Below are positions 44,595 through 52,945 of a stretch of DNA of 64,000 bases, one piece after another (position 1 is the first letter of the stretch; the number at the start of each line of letters is the position of its first letter). The stretch lies in contig NZ_JBQCGW010000126.1 of NCBI RefSeq assembly GCF_051955275.1, positions 10,927 through 74,926 of the forward strand. The letters are read 5' to 3'. The position numbers were made by a program, and so were the translations under genes. The DNA is from Pseudobacter sp051955275 (GTDB taxonomy: Bacteria > Bacteroidota > Bacteroidia > Chitinophagales > Chitinophagaceae). The notes beneath the pieces were generated by a model. The model was not told where the DNA came from. It was given only the letters and a program-made list of their open reading frames with translations, and did not search any database.

Positions 44595-44617
44595 TTTTTA
44601 TACCCATCATAACAAAC

Positions 44618-44647
44618 AAAGGCCCCGGTAACAGAACGGGGCCTTTT
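44618..44647. terminator. Bidirectional terminator between convergent genes
   Basis: AAAGGCCCCG/CGGGGCCTTT stem (44618-44627 with 44637-44646) followed by a further T on plus and preceded by A-rich bases that give Ts on minus. It serves the lipoprotein gene and the convergent MutS-like gene. Confidence 0.8.
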
Positions 44648-44675
44648 GCTTATTACTACTACATGAGAAAATTCG

Positions 44676-45992
44676 TCAGCCGATAATATCCAGGATCTTT
44701 TCATTTTCAATGATCATCATTCCATGCCTGTCTGAAGTAATACCCGGCTGCATCCTGTACGTGTATCGTGGAATATGTCCTTCCATCACCGTTGGCAGGA
44801 AGAAGAATTGCAGGTTGGGATTTTTCTCCTGCAATACAGTTCCCACTTCAATGATATGCGTTGAAATGATAAAGGCACAATTCCGGTAAGCAGCGAATGC
44901 TTCCGCGCAGGCAAGCGTAGCATCGTATGCATCCTTCACATTGGTGCCTTTGAACAATTCATCAAAGATCACCAGCAGGTCTTTCTTAGTGGCTACCTCT
45001 TTGGCTACATTCTTTACACGAAGTACTTCCGCATAAAAATGGCTGTATCCCATATCCAGGTTATCCGGCACATTGATGCTGGAGAAAATACCATCTCGTA
45101 CAGAAAAGCGCATGGACCTGGCCGCTACCGGGAATCCCATATGCGCCATGTAAACCGCTACCCCAAAGGATTTCATGAAGGTGGATTTGCCGGCCATATT
45201 AGCCCCGGTCAGGAAAAGCATATTGCTGTGTGCTTCCAGGGTCAGGTCGTTGCCGATGGCTTTGTCCAGTCCCGGATGACGGCAATCCTTCACATCGATG
45301 ATACGCTCTCCGTGGGGCAGGGCTTCTGCGTACACGAAACTTTTTTCCCTTGCCACATCGGCTACGGCAATACAAACATCCACCAGGTAGATGAGTTGCA
45401 GGAATGCCTTCATATCATCATGAAGCGAATTGCGCAACTGATGATCATGATTAGCTACCTGCAACCCGTTCAGACTACCTTCCTGTACCGGCTGCATCAA
45501 CCAGGAAAGCTTTCCATGGCTATACAATTGGTGAAAAGCCTTGAGTTCATCCTGCAGCGGGTTATCAGGTTGATCGATCTGCTGGAAGAATGCATGCCAT
45601 TGCCGCAGCAATCCGATAGTGGTGTAAAATCCTTTATTGAACAACTGGTATTCCTGCATAAGTCCCATCGCTTTCAGGGATCTTCTTCTCGATACCTGCA
45701 GGGCATTGCTCACCCATCCCTGTCCGCCACCGGAGAGCAGGTAGGTTTCCATTACACCGAATTCTTCCGTATCAACAGGAAACTGCCAGGCCTTCCTTTG
45801 AAAATACTGGAAGATTGAACTCCGTCTGTTGATCTCCTTTTCATTGGTGAGCGGATGATTGAACATACTGTCCATCAGCTGCGCGCCGCCATGTGTACGG
45901 GTCTGATTGAAGATGCTGTACAGGGAATTATTCTTGTACCGGCCCCTGATATTGAGATCGTCCAGTGTCTGATTATCTGCAATGAATGCCAT
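44676..45992 (-). CDS. Stand-alone MutS-type ATPase (paralogue 1)
   Basis: 438 residues. It lacks the mismatch-recognition domains I and II of MutS. A short helical core region (about 1-230, like MutS domain III) is followed by the ABC-type ATPase domain V: Walker A TGANMAGKST (262-271), signature-loop region DNLDMGYSHFYAEV, Walker B LLVIFDELFKGTN, and H-loop ISTHIIEVG. It is similar throughout to the next gene (same opening TLDDLNI.G, same ATPase blocks), 6 bases away, so the two are tandem duplicates. MutS-type ATPases of this short form are common in Bacteroidota; their role is not known. A heterodimer is plausible. Confidence 0.9.
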   Translation of the reverse strand: MAFIADNQTLDDLNIRGRYKNNSLYSIFNQTRTHGGAQLMDSMFNHPLTNEKEINRRSSIFQYFQRKAWQFPVDTEEFGVMETYLLSGGGQGWVSNALQVSRRRSLKAMGLMQEYQLFNKGFYTTIGLLRQWHAFFQQIDQPDNPLQDELKAFHQLYSHGKLSWLMQPVQEGSLNGLQVANHDHQLRNSLHDDMKAFLQLIYLVDVCIAVADVAREKSFVYAEALPHGERIIDVKDCRHPGLDKAIGNDLTLEAHSNMLFLTGANMAGKSTFMKSFGVAVYMAHMGFPVAARSMRFSVRDGIFSSINVPDNLDMGYSHFYAEVLRVKNVAKEVATKKDLLVIFDELFKGTNVKDAYDATLACAEAFAAYRNCAFIISTHIIEVGTVLQEKNPNLQFFFLPTVMEGHIPRYTYRMQPGITSDRHGMMIIENEKILDIIG

Positions 45993-45998
45993 ACGTAA

Positions 45999-47336
45999 TT
46001 AATTATTGAGTCCCTCCTTCAGGATATCGATGATGCCCTCATTATTGATGATCACCATACCATGCCTGTCTTCTGTAATGCCTTTCTCCAGCTGGTAAGT
46101 ATACACGGGCTTCTGCCCCTGCATCTTTGTGGGAAGGAAAACGAAATTGATATTGTTGTATTTCGGCATCAGGGTATCGCCTGCTTCCATGATATGGGTG
46201 CTCACGATGAACATGCAATTGGTTTTGCGTGCAAAAGCGCCGGTGATGGCCACAGTGGCTTCATAGGCATCCTTTACATTGGTGCCCCGGAAAAGCTCAT
46301 CGAAGATGACGAAGATATTCCTGTTGGCATGGAGCTGTTCTGCCACCTTCTTCACACGCAGCACTTCTGCATAAAAATGACTATGTCCCACATTGAGGTT
46401 ATCACTGAGATTGATGGTAGTGAACATGCCATCGCGTACGGAAAACTGCATCTTCTCTGCCGCCACGGGAAATCCCATATGCGCCAAAAAGAGGGCAATA
46501 CCCAGTGATTTCATGAAAGTGGATTTGCCTGCCATGTTTGCTCCCGTAAGAAACACCACATTGCCACCGGGTGTGATGGAAATGGTATTGCCAATGGGCT
46601 TATCCAGCTGCGGGTGGTATACATTGGTAAGATGGATGCTGTGCAGCTCCTTGTTGATGGCTTCCGGAAAGATGAAACTCCTTTCGGTAGCAACTCCGGC
46701 AACAGAAATGTATACATCCATGGTATATACATGATAGAGCAGGGTCTTCACTTTATCAAGGTGCTGGTAACGGAACAATTTATCCAGCTGGGAATTGTCT
46801 TCAAAGGAGATCTTTGAACCCGGCTTTCTTTCGAATACCGGTTGCCAGGCTTCCGATTCCAGGATCTCCTGCATCAGCTGCAAGTCAGTCCTGTAAGTGC
46901 TTACAGCAGAATCTGCCAACAATTCACTGATCAGCTTTTTCAGCGCATGGGATACTTCCACCAGTGATGATACGCCCTTGGCCAGCAGCTGGTATTCCGT
47001 ATCCGAACCGATCAGTGTTTTGAATTTCCTTTCCAGTGTATTGTTCTCGTGCGCCAGCTGGCTACGTTCATCAGTATTGCTGAGGTATTGCTCGATGGCA
47101 TCGAACTGCTCACTTCGGAAAGGGAACTGCTGTTTGCGCTGCTGAAAATACCGGATGATACTGGCACGCCGGTTAATGGCATCCGTATCAGAAAGAGGGT
47201 AGCGGAACATTTGTTCCAGTTGTTCCGCTCCTCCTCTGGAACAGGTACGGTTAAAAATGGAATAGACGGACTGTTTGCCTCTTTTTCCGAAAATATTCAG
47301 ATCGTCGAGCGTCTGTTTATCTGTAATGAAGTTCAT
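45999..47336 (-). CDS. Stand-alone MutS-type ATPase (paralogue 2)
   Basis: 445 residues, paralogue of the downstream gene: MNFITDKQTLDDLNIFG at the start, Walker A LTGANMAGKSTFMKSLG, DNLNVGHSHFYAEVLRVKKV, Walker B IFVIFDELFRGTN, and STHIMEAG. There is no MutS domain I, no Smr endonuclease and no clamp extension beyond the short helical part. The C-terminus KGITEDRHGMVIINNEGI matches that of paralogue 1. It starts 21 bases after the stop of the GldFG-type permease, so all four minus-strand genes 44676-50617 may form one transcript. The function is unknown; membrane-linked or mismatch-independent DNA roles are both possible. Confidence 0.9.
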   Translation of the reverse strand: MNFITDKQTLDDLNIFGKRGKQSVYSIFNRTCSRGGAEQLEQMFRYPLSDTDAINRRASIIRYFQQRKQQFPFRSEQFDAIEQYLSNTDERSQLAHENNTLERKFKTLIGSDTEYQLLAKGVSSLVEVSHALKKLISELLADSAVSTYRTDLQLMQEILESEAWQPVFERKPGSKISFEDNSQLDKLFRYQHLDKVKTLLYHVYTMDVYISVAGVATERSFIFPEAINKELHSIHLTNVYHPQLDKPIGNTISITPGGNVVFLTGANMAGKSTFMKSLGIALFLAHMGFPVAAEKMQFSVRDGMFTTINLSDNLNVGHSHFYAEVLRVKKVAEQLHANRNIFVIFDELFRGTNVKDAYEATVAITGAFARKTNCMFIVSTHIMEAGDTLMPKYNNINFVFLPTKMQGQKPVYTYQLEKGITEDRHGMVIINNEGIIDILKEGLNN

Positions 47337-47357
47337 GGTATGTTCAATGAATTGAAA

Positions 47358-49649
47358 CTATCTGCCTCTTCTGCGGATCCAGATCAGCAGTCCGCATGCT
47401 GCCAGCACCAGTGGGAATACCCATTTCAGGAAGATATTGCTGACGCTCCAGCTGCCTTCACTCAGCTTGATGGATTTGTCAGGCATGGGGTCCCTGCGCA
47501 TATCAACGGGCACTTCACCATCGGAAAGCCAGCTGAAGCCGCCATTGATGAGATAGAAATTTCCTGCAGGCAGGTCCTTTCTCATCATTCCCAGCTCACC
47601 GTTGCTGAGCCAGTCTGCATCACCCGTTATAAGGATCTTTTGTTCACGGCCATTGATGGTCCTGGATAAAGCGGCCACCGTTGGGATGGGCTCCATTTTT
47701 TCAACAGCCGGATTGAATACTGCAGAGTCATCCACAAAATCCGTGGTCTCTGTTTCATTCCAGCTGCCTGTTGAATCGGAAGAGAAGAGCGTGGTTACTT
47801 TGAAGCCCTTGCTGCTGTCGATCTGCAGACCACCGCTGGTGGGCAGTGTCAGCAGTGCTTCCCTGCGCTTCATTCCCTCGAAATAGTAAGAGAATTTCGT
47901 AGCTGCGAGTGTGGGCTTCAAGGTAAGCAGGTTAGCCTGGAACTTCTCGGAAGGTTTCACCAGTGTTCCCTTCAGGAAGCTGACACCAAACTGCTCAGTG
48001 AAAGTATTCATCACATCCTGACGGCCGGGCTCACCGGCGATGAGCAGATTACCACCACGATCGATGTATTGCTGCAGGATCTTCTTCTCATCATCATTGA
48101 GCACACGCTTGGGCTCAGCGATCATGAGGATCCGGATACTGTCCGGGATCACCTGGTTCAGCGTCACGTCCTGGAAGTTAAAGCCCTGATTGATCAGCGC
48201 ATGACGGAAGGTCTTTTCTTCTGCGAACATTTTGTAGCCTCTGTCGAATGCATTGTGGCTTTCCCTTTCACCATGACCGCTCAGGAAACCGATTACCGGC
48301 AGCTGCGCAGTAAGGCGCTTGAAAGCAGCGCTGATCTCTGCTTCAGAAGGATAACGCATGGGGTCGTCGAAGATGCGGAGGAAGGTCTTCTGTCCGTTCT
48401 CTCTTTCCAGCAAACGCACAAAGCGGAACATTTCAGGTTTCAGGTCCACCTCATTGCTGATGGCGCTGTACGGAAGGATCTCAAATTTGAAGTCCTGCAA
48501 TTTCTGCAGGGTGTCCATCCGCTGTTTATCATTGAGGGTTGGATATTGTTTATCCAGGTGTTCATTCTTGGCCCTGTGATAATAGTATTTGTATTTCATT
48601 TTGATATCCGGCTTGAAGCGGATATACCGGGCGAATGTGCTCACATCCCATTTGAAGGATGCAGGAAGGGCGGTATAATAATTCTCTTCCAGCATATTGG
48701 AGTAAGTAGTGATGGTGAGACCGTCATTCAGTTTGCTCAGGATGTCCTGACTGGAACGAGTGAGGGTATTGGTTTTGGTGCGCGTCACATCCAGGTAGCC
48801 CATCAGCTGGGGCTTGGAACTGAAATACCCGATCATCATGGCTATTATAAATACCGTGGCATATTTCCCGAAATTGGCAATGAAACTGCTGCGCACTCTT
48901 CCTGTATGCAATTTGAGGATAGTGAAGGAAATGAACATACCGATCACCACCACAAAATAAAGCAGGTCTTCACTGGTGATCATACCGGCAATGAATGTAT
49001 CTGCACGGCCGGAGATGGCGAGCCAGTAAGTGATATCACGCACGAATTCGATCTCCTGCCCTACACCTTTTACATAGTTTAATACGGCAAGCATCGCCAG
49101 GGTGCCCATGGCAGCAACTACGGTGTAAGAAGTGAGCGAGCTCATGAAGAGGCCTACAGCAGCATACGCGCAGATGAGCAGGTAGAGGCCAAGCATGCCG
49201 CAGAGGATCAGCGGGAAGTCAACCTTTTCAATAGTGCCGGCAGCAAAGAAGCTGAACACGCCGAGAATGGCCATCAGCACCAGTCCGAAGATCATCAGGG
49301 ATAAATATTTGCCCATGATGATCTGGTAATTGGTGAGCGGGGATGAATAGAGCAGCTTGATGCCACCATTGCCATATTCCCGGCTCATCACGCCCATGGT
49401 GAGCAGCGGGATGTAGAGATAGAGATAGGTCTGAACATTAGTGAACATTCCCATCATTCCTCCGAATGTGTTGGAGGTAACACTGTAAAGGCTCCATCCC
49501 AGTGTCTGACGGCGGATCATTCCTTCGAAGATCCCCGTGAAGCCAAGTGCTACCTGAAAGGCGAAGATCACCAGGATCAGCCAGGCCACAGGCGAGTAAA
49601 AAAGTTTCTGCAGTTCCGTTCTTGCTATTTTGAAAATCGTTTTCATCAC
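47358..49649 (-). CDS. GldF-GldG fusion: ABC-2 permease joined to an auxiliary periplasmic domain
   Basis: 763 residues. The N-terminal third (1-240) is a six-helix ABC-2 permease like GldF (LFYSPVAWLILVIFAF, MSREYGNGGIKLLYSSPLTN, IMGKYLSLMIFGLVLMAILG). After a helix at about 262-280 the rest is a GldG-like domain (LDVTRTKTNTLTRSSQDIL, LPVIGFLSGHGERES, YIDRGGNLLIAGEPGRQ, ITGDADWLSNGEL). A C-terminal helix (IFLKWVFPLVLAACGLLIWI) ends the protein. In Flavobacterium johnsoniae, GldF and GldG are separate parts of a gliding-linked exporter; here they are fused. The ATPase gene is 41 bases upstream. Confidence 0.9.
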   Translation of the reverse strand: MMKTIFKIARTELQKLFYSPVAWLILVIFAFQVALGFTGIFEGMIRRQTLGWSLYSVTSNTFGGMMGMFTNVQTYLYLYIPLLTMGVMSREYGNGGIKLLYSSPLTNYQIIMGKYLSLMIFGLVLMAILGVFSFFAAGTIEKVDFPLILCGMLGLYLLICAYAAVGLFMSSLTSYTVVAAMGTLAMLAVLNYVKGVGQEIEFVRDITYWLAISGRADTFIAGMITSEDLLYFVVVIGMFISFTILKLHTGRVRSSFIANFGKYATVFIIAMMIGYFSSKPQLMGYLDVTRTKTNTLTRSSQDILSKLNDGLTITTYSNMLEENYYTALPASFKWDVSTFARYIRFKPDIKMKYKYYYHRAKNEHLDKQYPTLNDKQRMDTLQKLQDFKFEILPYSAISNEVDLKPEMFRFVRLLERENGQKTFLRIFDDPMRYPSEAEISAAFKRLTAQLPVIGFLSGHGERESHNAFDRGYKMFAEEKTFRHALINQGFNFQDVTLNQVIPDSIRILMIAEPKRVLNDDEKKILQQYIDRGGNLLIAGEPGRQDVMNTFTEQFGVSFLKGTLVKPSEKFQANLLTLKPTLAATKFSYYFEGMKRREALLTLPTSGGLQIDSSKGFKVTTLFSSDSTGSWNETETTDFVDDSAVFNPAVEKMEPIPTVAALSRTINGREQKILITGDADWLSNGELGMMRKDLPAGNFYLINGGFSWLSDGEVPVDMRRDPMPDKSIKLSEGSWSVSNIFLKWVFPLVLAACGLLIWIRRRGR

Positions 49650-49690
49650 AAATATTTTTTAGGTTATGGTTCAGAGACTGGCTCCTCCTG

Positions 49691-50617
49691 CTACTTTTTT
49701 TTCTTGCTGAGTTCTGCGAAAATGGTGTCGAGTGAATTCTTCTCCAGGTTGATCTCCATCAGTCTCCAGTTATTGGATACGCTGGCGGCCACAATACGTT
49801 CAGTAACTTCTGTAGCATCGGTGAACTGAATGCGGAAGCGGGTTCCGCCGAGATGGTCCACATTGATCACACCTGGAATGGCTTTCAGCTCCTCCGGGGA
49901 AGGTGTTGACATGAGAGATACTACCAGGGTATTGGGCATGATCTGGTTGTCGAATTCATCCAGGGTACCGGAGAATACAACATGACCTTCATTGATCATC
50001 CAGATATTGTCGCATAGCGCCTGCACTTCCTGCAGGATATGTGTGCTGAGCACCACAGTTCTTTCTTCTGCGATCTCGCGGATCAGGTTACGCACTTCCA
50101 GGATCTGGTTGGGATCAAGGCCATTGGTAGGTTCATCCAGCACCACAAAATCGGGTCTGTGGATGATGGCCTGCGCAATGCCAACACGCTGCTGGTACCC
50201 CCCGGACAGGTTCCTGATCAGTCTTTTACTGAAATGGCTGACGCCTACTTTGCTCATCACTTCATCGATAGCTGGCTTTACGGCTGAAGGCTTCATCAGC
50301 CTGATATTGGCGCAATGTCTCAGATATTCCTCAACGGTGAGATCGGTCTGAAGGGGTGGCTGCTGGGGCAGGAAGCCGATATGCCGCTTGGCGCGTACAG
50401 GTTCCTTGCGAAGGTTCACACCCTGGATATATACTTCTCCCTGGGTTTGTTTGATCACCCCGCAGATGATATTCATGATGGTGGATTTGCCCGCGCCATT
50501 GGAACCGAGCAAACCGTAAATACCATTCCGGGTGAGCTCGAAATTGATGTCTTTGATTGCCCATTGCACACTGTACCGGTGGCTAAGGTTCTCCACTTTC
50601 ACGATGGATGCACTCAT
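49691..50617 (-). CDS. ABC transporter ATP-binding protein (GldA-like)
   Basis: 308 residues. Walker A GLLGSNGAGKST (36-47), Q-loop GFLPQQPPL, signature NLSGGYQQRVG (136-146), Walker B FVVLDEPTNGLDP (157-169) and H-loop LSTHILQEV are complete. A C-terminal extension (about 215-308) is typical of GldA/drug-exporter ATPases. It should power the GldFG fusion permease encoded next. In gliding Bacteroidota GldA is linked to motility; elsewhere such exporters serve other substrates. Confidence 0.92.
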   Translation of the reverse strand: MSASIVKVENLSHRYSVQWAIKDINFELTRNGIYGLLGSNGAGKSTIMNIICGVIKQTQGEVYIQGVNLRKEPVRAKRHIGFLPQQPPLQTDLTVEEYLRHCANIRLMKPSAVKPAIDEVMSKVGVSHFSKRLIRNLSGGYQQRVGIAQAIIHRPDFVVLDEPTNGLDPNQILEVRNLIREIAEERTVVLSTHILQEVQALCDNIWMINEGHVVFSGTLDEFDNQIMPNTLVVSLMSTPSPEELKAIPGVINVDHLGGTRFRIQFTDATEVTERIVAASVSNNWRLMEINLEKNSLDTIFAELSKKKK

Positions 50618-50651
50618 TTGCTTACTGATTTTTGGATAAAAGAATAGTGAT

Positions 50652-50681
50652 ATGAAGCGCAGCGGTGAGGCCGCGCTTCAT
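50652..50681 (-). terminator. Hairpin between the PKD-like lipoprotein and the ABC ATPase gene
   Basis: ATGAAGCGC/GCGCTTCAT, a 9-bp stem with a 12-base loop (50652-50660 and 50673-50681). Only AT-rich text, no pure T-run, follows on the minus strand. It probably separates the SusC/SusD operon from the ABC operon. Confidence 0.55.
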
Positions 50682-50703
50682 TTTCGTATAATGGTAATGG
50701 TTA

Positions 50704-52209
50704 CTAGTTGGTGTACCCGCCCTTGACAATCACGTCAACCACTTTGCCAAGTCCGTTCAGGCGGTGCAGCTCTTTGCTGACACCGTCTACGATCACCTGC
50801 TGGCTGATATCATACACTATGAAAGTGCCGTCTTCCAGCCCCACGGCAATGGAGCCACCGTTATCATGGGCTGTAATGGCTGTGATCTTAGCAGCAGTTG
50901 TTGCATATTTTACTACGGGAGCATTTGTTTTAACATCGTAATACCAGATCTCATTATTGTTGGCACCACCTGTGAAGAAGAGATAATCCCTGGGCTTCAC
51001 GGCCGTGAACCTCGTCTGTGCAGTTACAACACTGTTACCCTGGAATGGCACCCTTACGCCTGGAGTGATCCTGGGTGTAACACCATCGGAGTTGAATTTG
51101 AAAGTCTGGAAGTATAGATTGTGATCATCCGGACTGCGAAGGATCATGGTACCATCCATAAAGTTCCATCCGTCGTTGAAAGATCCACCCCATACATATT
51201 CCCAGTTACCCATGCGCTGGAGGGAAGTGTAGTTGGCCGGGTAAGGAACTTCAGGAACAGGGAAGGTATCGATAGCAATGGCGGGGTTACCCATATTCGG
51301 CACATAAGTACGGATCCTGAGCAGTCGGTTGACTGTTTTCTCATGCATGATACCCCATCCGCTCATGGTGGTCCAGGTATCCCAGATATCAGACACTTTC
51401 AAACCGCCGGTTATATAGAGCGGCGTGCTTACCCAGGGGATGGCAAAGGGAAGAGCGCCTTCAGGCATTACTCTCGCATATACAACACCGTTATAATTCA
51501 CCATGAAATCCGTAGTTGGAAAGAAACCCATATCCACAGGTTTGAAATCAGCCGGAGCGCCTTGCGTGAATACATTTTTAGCCACCATTTTCTTCTTCAT
51601 GGTGTTTGCATCCAGTTCAATGGGGCCCTGTCCGCCATTCTGCAATACATACATGCCTCTTCCTCCGGTCACGTAGTAGTCGCGGATCTTCACAGGCTGA
51701 CTGCCCATGCTTTCACCTTCGTTGAAGGATTTATAAAGACCTGTATAATCGAAATAGGAAGTTCCTGCGATACGTACATGCGCCAGTTCAGATTCACCAT
51801 CTTTTTCATAGAGGATGGCCCAGCCTGCCCCGTAAGGGGAGGTAACATTCAGATTGATAGCACTGGCTGCGGGGAAGCGGATGCCCGACTTTTTATCTTT
51901 CATGTAATAAAAAGCCGAGAAGGTACCAAGCTCCTGTCCTACGTATTTGAGGATCGGCTCGTCTGAAACCTGTTCGCCATTGATGAACCAGGCGTGTTCA
52001 AATTCCGTGGTATCGGCAGGATTGCTCCAGGTGCGTACCGGATATACCTTGATGGTGTCTTTCAGGAATGCATTATAGGAATAGGTGGCATACCGGATGG
52101 TAACTGAATTACCGTAATTGTAGGTATAATTCCCTTTGTCTTTGATACAGCCGGTTAAAGCGCAGGTCATCAGGCCGGCTGACAATATTTTAGTGATACT
52201 ATTTTTCAT
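50704..52209 (-). CDS. PKD-like family surface lipoprotein
   Basis: 501 residues with lipobox ALTGC (C21). The N-terminal part (25-125) carries PKD-like beta-sandwich text (HAWFINGEQVSDEPILKYVG). The rest reads like a seven-bladed propeller with repeated short strands (GWAILYEKDGESELAHVRI, RDYLFFTGGANNNEIWYYD, SIAVGLEDGTFIVYDIS). Such proteins are commonly found with SusC, SusD and DUF4843 in Chitinophagaceae. A role as an extra surface substrate-binding protein is inference. It is the last gene of this uptake operon. Confidence 0.88.
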   Translation of the reverse strand: MKNSITKILSAGLMTCALTGCIKDKGNYTYNYGNSVTIRYATYSYNAFLKDTIKVYPVRTWSNPADTTEFEHAWFINGEQVSDEPILKYVGQELGTFSAFYYMKDKKSGIRFPAASAINLNVTSPYGAGWAILYEKDGESELAHVRIAGTSYFDYTGLYKSFNEGESMGSQPVKIRDYYVTGGRGMYVLQNGGQGPIELDANTMKKKMVAKNVFTQGAPADFKPVDMGFFPTTDFMVNYNGVVYARVMPEGALPFAIPWVSTPLYITGGLKVSDIWDTWTTMSGWGIMHEKTVNRLLRIRTYVPNMGNPAIAIDTFPVPEVPYPANYTSLQRMGNWEYVWGGSFNDGWNFMDGTMILRSPDDHNLYFQTFKFNSDGVTPRITPGVRVPFQGNSVVTAQTRFTAVKPRDYLFFTGGANNNEIWYYDVKTNAPVVKYATTAAKITAITAHDNGGSIAVGLEDGTFIVYDISQQVIVDGVSKELHRLNGLGKVVDVIVKGGYTN

Positions 52210-52228
52210 CAGTTAAAATTTTATGGGC

Positions 52229-52927
52229 CTAGCCGGCAATAGGAATAGTTGATAGCATATCGGATCCATCATCTTCCAGTACAGGAGTCCCTGCATCCTT
52301 CATCTGAATGAGGAAGTACTTGAAGCGTTTGATCAGTTCTGTCTTTTCAGAAGTAGATTTATCCGTGAGATCGCCCACACCGGTGAATTCCATGAACTTC
52401 CTGAATTTCCTTTCTGTATAAACACCGAGATAGAAGCGGTCCATATTGCTGTCCCACCAGGATGGCTTGGTCACCATATCATTGATGCGGAAGACCTTCC
52501 TGGCATAGGTGGTCTGACCAGGTTGTACACCATCAGTTGATGCGATCTCGATGGCCAGCATAAATGTAGTGGTGGCCAGTTCGGGTGTTTTCCTGATGGT
52601 GATATAGGCCGTATCCACCGACAGTCCCTGACGGAAATCGAAACTGGCTGGCAGTGAATAATGTCTGGCTTCTGCGGTGGTTGCTTTTGCATCCACTTTG
52701 ATTTGATATTTCAGCACACCTTCGGGCATTCTTCCGATTAGCTTCACGGGCATCGCTACCGTTACTTCCGTTTTTCCGGGGTGAAAGAAAAAGGAGAAGT
52801 TGGTAGTGTCGGTCAATGCCTGCGTGAACTGTACGTAATGACCTGAAGTGTAGACCTGCATCTCTTCCTTTTTACAGGAGAACAGGGCTGTCAGCAGCAG
52901 GCTGTATAAAATGTATGATCGTTTCAT
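52229..52927 (-). CDS. DUF4843-type lipoprotein
   Basis: 232 residues from the ATG at 52927 (MKRSYILYSLLLTALFSC, lipobox C18); an in-frame ATG at 52939 would add four residues and weaken the signal. The protein shows the DUF4843 pattern: SGHYVQFTQALTDTTNFSFFF near the N-terminus, VAMPVKLIGRMP, a beta-sandwich, and a C-terminal helical part with LGVYTERKFRKFMEF. It probably sits on the cell surface beside SusC/SusD. The function is unknown. It lies between SusD (18-base gap) and the PKD-like gene (19-base gap). Confidence 0.88.
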   Translation of the reverse strand: MKRSYILYSLLLTALFSCKKEEMQVYTSGHYVQFTQALTDTTNFSFFFHPGKTEVTVAMPVKLIGRMPEGVLKYQIKVDAKATTAEARHYSLPASFDFRQGLSVDTAYITIRKTPELATTTFMLAIEIASTDGVQPGQTTYARKVFRINDMVTKPSWWDSNMDRFYLGVYTERKFRKFMEFTGVGDLTDKSTSEKTELIKRFKYFLIQMKDAGTPVLEDDGSDMLSTIPIAG

Positions 52928-52945
52928 GAGCATAATCATTGTCAG

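Noticed and set aside
44676..47336. MutS-like pair as a phage defence system
   Set aside because: There are no nuclease, sensor or mobile-element genes beside them, and such short MutS-type ATPases are widespread in Bacteroidota, so the claim lacks support.
48069..49082. Open frame of 337 codons on the plus strand opposite the GldFG fusion
   Set aside because: It is antisense to a gene with clear domains and has no family features.
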